A DNA stretch of 64,000 bases from the NCBI GenBank assembly GCA_964404285.1, contig CAYOJK010000002.1, positions 186,001 to 250,000 of the forward strand, given 5' to 3'. Below the pieces are notes generated by a model. It had not been told where the DNA came from. It did no database searches and saw only the letters and a list, made by a program, of their open reading frames with translations. The translations under genes and the position numbers were made by a program. Of this stretch, positions 60,429-64,000 are shown piece after piece (position 1 is the first letter of the stretch; each line of letters begins with the position of its first letter). The stretch is from JBASEY01 sp964404285. Its GTDB lineage: Bacteria > CSSED10-310.

Positions 60429-62840
60429 ATGAAAATCTTTTCTGGATTAAAAGCCCGGAAACTCGCCAGGGCTATTGAAAATCAACCCGATGTTTTTAAA
60501 CATTATCAAGAGCTTATTCAGCATTATCTGTCAGGTAACAATTTAAACGATGCAAAAGCAGCTATCGATCGAGCTCGAGAAAAGAAATGGAACGAAGCTG
60601 AAACCGCTTGGCTGGATATACAGCTCGAGATTATTCTTCATAAGCAAGGTCTTTATGATGAACGTGTTTTCCTTTCGGTTCGTGACGTATATAAAAACGA
60701 ATCTTTGCAGCCTGAACTGAGACTCGAAGCAGCATTAGCAGCTACAGCACGCCGAAAAAATCTTGATCTGGACCCACAGATTCTAGAAACAGCGCTTCCC
60801 GTTTTTGAGTCAATAATCAAGCTGGCGCCTAATCACCCTCAAGCGATAGAGCTGATGCTGGTTCTTGCCGAAATTGAAGTATCTGATAAGCGATATATAT
60901 CAGCGGTAAAACACCTTGAAGCAGCTTTAAATATTGCAGAGCAACACCGTATAGATGGTATCGGAAAATTGTACCTTCAAGCCGCAGAAATAAATGTCAA
61001 AACTGGTTTAGATGCAGCAAAAACGAAAAAATGGTTGATCAATGCCCTTGAAACTGATGACCTGACTGATATTGAGTCGATAAAAGCATTAGCCGGTATT
61101 GCAGATATCAATCAACAGGAAGATGACTTTCTGGGAGCTATGGAGCGCTATGAAACCGCGCTTCGTTTTGCTGGAAATAAACGAGACTCATTTGTAGCTA
61201 ATATCCGATTTGAACTGGCCAAGGTCAATTTCACATTGGGCCGGATACCACAAGCAGAAAGGGAAGCTGCTCAAGCGGCAAATATCCCTGAGTTAACTGC
61301 CGAGAAAAAAACGGAAATTCTATTATGGCTCTCCGGTATCAAACACGCCTCCGGCCGAACCGGTGAGGCGTTACAAATAGTGAAACAAGCCTTAGAAGCG
61401 GTATCAAACAGCGAGCTCTATTTAAAAATTCTGGAAAAACAAGCGGATTTCCTGGAAGCAATGGAATCCTATTCAGAAGCAATAGAATCTGTAGAAAAAG
61501 CTTTAGAGCAGTATCCAGACTCCTCGACACGTTTAGTATTTCAGCTTGCCCGATTATATAATTTGGAAGGATCGCACCATAAAACATTGAAATTGCTTAA
61601 GCAGATCACTCAGAATCCAGATTTAAGTGATCAGATCGGTAATGATGCGATTATATTGGAAACTGCTCGTGCCTATCTTGGGCAACAAAAAATCGTTAGA
61701 GCTCTTGAAACATTTATCCAAGTTCTCCAACAAGCAAAACCTGAAAGTTCACTTTTTCAAGAAACCAGAAAACAACTTTCATCCCTAAAAAAAGAACTAC
61801 TTCGGCCTGAAGGGATGAAAAAATTCAAGTTGGATGGAACGGATAAAAAGACTGTTGAATCTTTACTCGGACGTATTCCTGATGAAGAAGATTTTCTGGC
61901 CAGATTGCGTTCAGGGTTAAAGAAGACACGATCCAGCTTCATTGCGGGAATTGAGAAGATATTGGTTGGGCGATCGACTATAGATGAATCGGTTTTAGAT
62001 GAGATTGAAGAATTGATGATTTTGTCTGATTTAGGTGTTGAAACCACAGAATCGATTATCCAGAGACTCAGAGAAAAACTTTTAAAGAAAGAATTGAACG
62101 ATGCGGAAGTCGTGCGTAATACTATTCGTACAGAGATCGAAAGTTTTTTATCAGGGCATGCGTCATCGCTTGAACCTCCTGAAGACATCAAACCATTCGT
62201 CATTATGGTTATCGGTGTCAACGGAGTTGGAAAAACGACAACAATTGCAAAAATTGCTCGACGATTTCAGGAGCAAGGGCGATCTGTGCTGCTGGCTGCC
62301 GGTGATACTTTTCGTGCCGGCGCTATCGAGCAATTGAAAGAATGGGGAAAGCGTCTTCAAATAGATGTTATTGCACATAGTGAAGGAGCCGACCCATCAG
62401 CAGTAGCATGGGATGCTGTAGCTGCAGCCAGAAGCAGAAAAAATGATGTTCTGATAATCGATACAGCGGGTCGATTACACACAAAAAGCAATCTGATGGA
62501 AGAGTTGAAGAAAGTTCAAAGGGTTATCGATAAAAACATGCCTGGAGCTCCTCACGAAATCTTGTTGGTGCTTGATGCCACTACCGGACAAAATGCAATT
62601 ATTCAAGCGCGTCAATTCGGCCAAACTGTCAATCTAACGGGAATAGCGCTTACGAAGCTGGACGGCACTGCTAAAGGCGGTATCATTGTCAGTATTGTTC
62701 AAGAGCTCGATATACCCATTAAGCTAATCGGAATTGGCGAACGTATGGATGATTTGCGTGATTTTGATCCGCCGCTTTTTGCGAAAGCTCTCTTTGACGA
62801 TAATGAAGGCCTGTTGGCAACTGATGATTCGCTACTATGA
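60429..62840 (+). CDS. ftsY: SRP receptor FtsY with a TPR-rich N-terminal half
   Basis: 803 residues in one continuous frame. Residues 1 to about 480 are helical repeats, many TPR-like (YISAVKHLEAALNIAEQH, LEAMESYSEAIESVEKALEQ, IVRALETFIQVLQQAKPE). From about 485 comes a standard SRP GTPase NG domain: GVNGVGKTTT with K602, GDTFRAGAIEQLKEW, DTAGRLHTKSNLMEELKK, TKLDGTAKGG and a C-terminal GIGERMDDLRDFDP. FtsY docks the signal-recognition particle at the membrane. The TPR half replaces the usual acidic A domain. It overlaps ribD by ATGA. Confidence 0.93.
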   Translation: MKIFSGLKARKLARAIENQPDVFKHYQELIQHYLSGNNLNDAKAAIDRAREKKWNEAETAWLDIQLEIILHKQGLYDERVFLSVRDVYKNESLQPELRLEAALAATARRKNLDLDPQILETALPVFESIIKLAPNHPQAIELMLVLAEIEVSDKRYISAVKHLEAALNIAEQHRIDGIGKLYLQAAEINVKTGLDAAKTKKWLINALETDDLTDIESIKALAGIADINQQEDDFLGAMERYETALRFAGNKRDSFVANIRFELAKVNFTLGRIPQAEREAAQAANIPELTAEKKTEILLWLSGIKHASGRTGEALQIVKQALEAVSNSELYLKILEKQADFLEAMESYSEAIESVEKALEQYPDSSTRLVFQLARLYNLEGSHHKTLKLLKQITQNPDLSDQIGNDAIILETARAYLGQQKIVRALETFIQVLQQAKPESSLFQETRKQLSSLKKELLRPEGMKKFKLDGTDKKTVESLLGRIPDEEDFLARLRSGLKKTRSSFIAGIEKILVGRSTIDESVLDEIEELMILSDLGVETTESIIQRLREKLLKKELNDAEVVRNTIRTEIESFLSGHASSLEPPEDIKPFVIMVIGVNGVGKTTTIAKIARRFQEQGRSVLLAAGDTFRAGAIEQLKEWGKRLQIDVIAHSEGADPSAVAWDAVAAARSRKNDVLIIDTAGRLHTKSNLMEELKKVQRVIDKNMPGAPHEILLVLDATTGQNAIIQARQFGQTVNLTGIALTKLDGTAKGGIIVSIVQELDIPIKLIGIGERMDDLRDFDPPLFAKALFDDNEGLLATDDSLL

Positions 62841-63988
62841 CAACGACGCAAAATGACAAAAAATGGATGCAGAAAGCTATTCAGCTTTCTCGAAAATGGG
62901 TTGGAAGAACACATCCGAATCCATCTGTCGGTTGTGTCCTGGCCAAGGAGAACACTCTTTTTTCTACCGGCATCCATCGAGGTCCCGGAACACCTCACGC
63001 TGAGGGTGAGGCAATCCGGTCGTGCCCCCCCGGAAATCTGGATAAAGCCACCTGTTATGTAACTCTTGAACCCTGTAACCATCAGGGTTTGACGCCACCA
63101 TGCACAGACGCAATTATACAAGCCGGGATAAAACGAGTCGTCATTGCGCTGCCGGATTTGAACCCTGAAGTTGTCGGCGGTGGGCGAGAAAAACTGCTGG
63201 CAGCCGGTCTAGAAGTTGAACTGGGCGTTTTAGCAGAATCAGCCCTGGAGGTTTTAGAACCCTGGATAATATGGAAAACAACAGGTAAGCCTTTTGTAAT
63301 ATTGAAAATGGCTATGAGTTTGGATGGACATATAGCTACGGTAACCGGCGAATCAAAATGGATTTCAAATGAAAAATCACGCGGTTTAGTTCACGATTTG
63401 CGAAAAAAGACAATGGGAATCATGGTTGGAGCGGGAACGGTTATACACGATAACCCTCAATTGACAGCTCGAAAAAATAGTCGCGTAGTTAGCGCTCCCA
63501 CCCGCATCATAATTGACCAAGCTGCTAAAGCGCCTCTGAATTCCAAGGTTTTTAGCTCACAACTACCGGGTAAAACATTATGGATAGTTGGTGAATCTGC
63601 CTACCCCAAAATCACATCATCACATTCTGACTCGTTTACTATTGTTCCTTGCCCTGAGTTAAAAGATGGATTGGATCTGAATTACGTTATGGAATTTCTT
63701 GGCCGGGAAGCATCCTTAGAATCCATTCTGCTTGAAGGCGGACCAACCTTGGCATTTTCGATGATCGAACAGAATTTAGTGCATAAAGTCATGATTTTTA
63801 TCTCTCCCAGACTGATCGGCGGAGCATCCGCTCCTGCTGTTCTAGGAGGAAAAGGGTTTAAATCATTGAAGGATGCGCCAAAGTTATCGTATATATCAAC
63901 TCGTAAAATTGCGGAAGATGTGTTAATAATGGGCTATTTAGGAGACCGCCCATGTTTACGGGAATTATCAGAGAAGTTGGAAAGATAG
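62837..63988 (+). CDS. ribD: bifunctional pyrimidine deaminase/reductase of riboflavin synthesis
   Basis: 383 residues. Deaminates and then reduces the pyrimidine intermediate. The N-terminal deaminase has zinc ligands in HAEGEAI and EPCNHQGLTPPC; the C-terminal reductase begins KPFVILKMAMSLDGHIAT and contains ILLEGGPTLAF. Starts inside the ftsY stop (ATGA) and ends 37 nt inside ribE. No FMN riboswitch can precede it here because the gene has no leader. Confidence 0.96.
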   Translation: MTTTQNDKKWMQKAIQLSRKWVGRTHPNPSVGCVLAKENTLFSTGIHRGPGTPHAEGEAIRSCPPGNLDKATCYVTLEPCNHQGLTPPCTDAIIQAGIKRVVIALPDLNPEVVGGGREKLLAAGLEVELGVLAESALEVLEPWIIWKTTGKPFVILKMAMSLDGHIATVTGESKWISNEKSRGLVHDLRKKTMGIMVGAGTVIHDNPQLTARKNSRVVSAPTRIIIDQAAKAPLNSKVFSSQLPGKTLWIVGESAYPKITSSHSDSFTIVPCPELKDGLDLNYVMEFLGREASLESILLEGGPTLAFSMIEQNLVHKVMIFISPRLIGGASAPAVLGGKGFKSLKDAPKLSYISTRKIAEDVLIMGYLGDRPCLRELSEKLER

Positions 63989-64000
63989 CGACTGTCAGGC
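63952..64000 (+). CDS. ribE: riboflavin synthase alpha chain, start only (partial)
   Basis: The window ends 16 codons into this gene. The N-terminal MFTGIIREVGKI is the strongly conserved start of riboflavin synthase alpha. ATG 63952 has GGAG about 8 nt upstream. It overlaps the end of ribD by 37 nt, so the two are co-translated. The rest lies outside the window. Confidence 0.9.
   Translation, partial: MFTGIIREVGKIATVR

Noticed and set aside
62780..62840. FMN riboswitch before ribD
   Set aside because: ribD starts inside the ftsY stop codon, so there is no leader to hold one.
1..64000. rRNA, tRNA, CRISPR arrays, insertion sequences, prophage or plasmid origin
   Set aside because: I looked for typical stems, T-loops, direct repeats with spacers and transposase motifs and saw none; a tRNA or covariance search was not possible here.

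Overview
The window (roughly 40-45% GC by eye) comes from a Gram-negative bacterium. It encodes an ExbB/ExbD/TonB system, an outer-membrane beta-barrel, lipobox proteins and signal peptides, together with septal peptidoglycan enzymes. TPR proteins are unusually dense: two polymer/glycosyl proteins at the left edge, two giant periplasmic ones, a lipoprotein, a cytoplasmic one and an SRP-receptor fusion. HEAT proteins, PPDK, an alpha-glucan phosphorylase and a DUF2723-type protein add to a picture of an uncultured or little-studied lineage, perhaps FCB-like or delta-like. I cannot place it in a phylum from sequence alone. There are no rRNAs, tRNAs, CRISPR arrays, transposases or prophage genes that I can see.

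Layout. 1-6866: envelope polysaccharide genes (sugar nucleotidyltransferase, kinase, O-antigen-ligase/TPR, DUF2723/TPR). 7246-12116: a two-winged-helix protein, PPDK and a response regulator. 12211-14950: two HEAT proteins and a family 4 uracil-DNA glycosylase. 15012-21523: a tight housekeeping run def-fmt-PASTA-rpe-purH-purD-purE. On the minus strand, 29389-21529: a helicase-associated-domain protein, a TlpA-like thioredoxin, a beta-barrel, a ParB-like protein with an overlapping spore-photoproduct-lyase-like radical SAM enzyme, then an ECF sigma/anti-sigma/Spy-like unit joined by GTGA overlaps. 29506-38566: mixed single genes (small membrane protein, zinc-ribbon protein, SDR, XdhC, CsgG-like protein, glucan phosphorylase, exported eukaryote-like cyclophilin, exported metalloprotease). 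38681-43345: CCA-adding enzyme, a 28-residue membrane peptide and uvrA. 49119-43568 (minus): a cell-division operon. 49420-51945: XRE regulator, ssb and a TPR protein. 58633-51953 (minus): TPR-TPR-ExbB-ExbD-TonB. 58828-64000: SAM hydrolase, PilW-like lipoprotein, TPR-FtsY fusion, ribD and the start of ribE.

The most striking item is the division operon. Its order is FtsZ-like, short FtsL-like, FtsI, FtsW, FtsA. The first protein (47995-49119) follows the FtsZ secondary-structure pattern closely, but the tubulin signature loop, the other nucleotide loops and one of the T7-loop acidic residues are replaced. FtsA in the same operon has also lost the usual phosphate-2 motif. The operon is divergent from an XRE-family regulator whose promoter carries repeated GTTAA-type sites. 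Second is an SRP receptor FtsY whose N-terminal ~480 residues are TPR-like repeats. Third is the coupled ParB-like and SPL-like pair.
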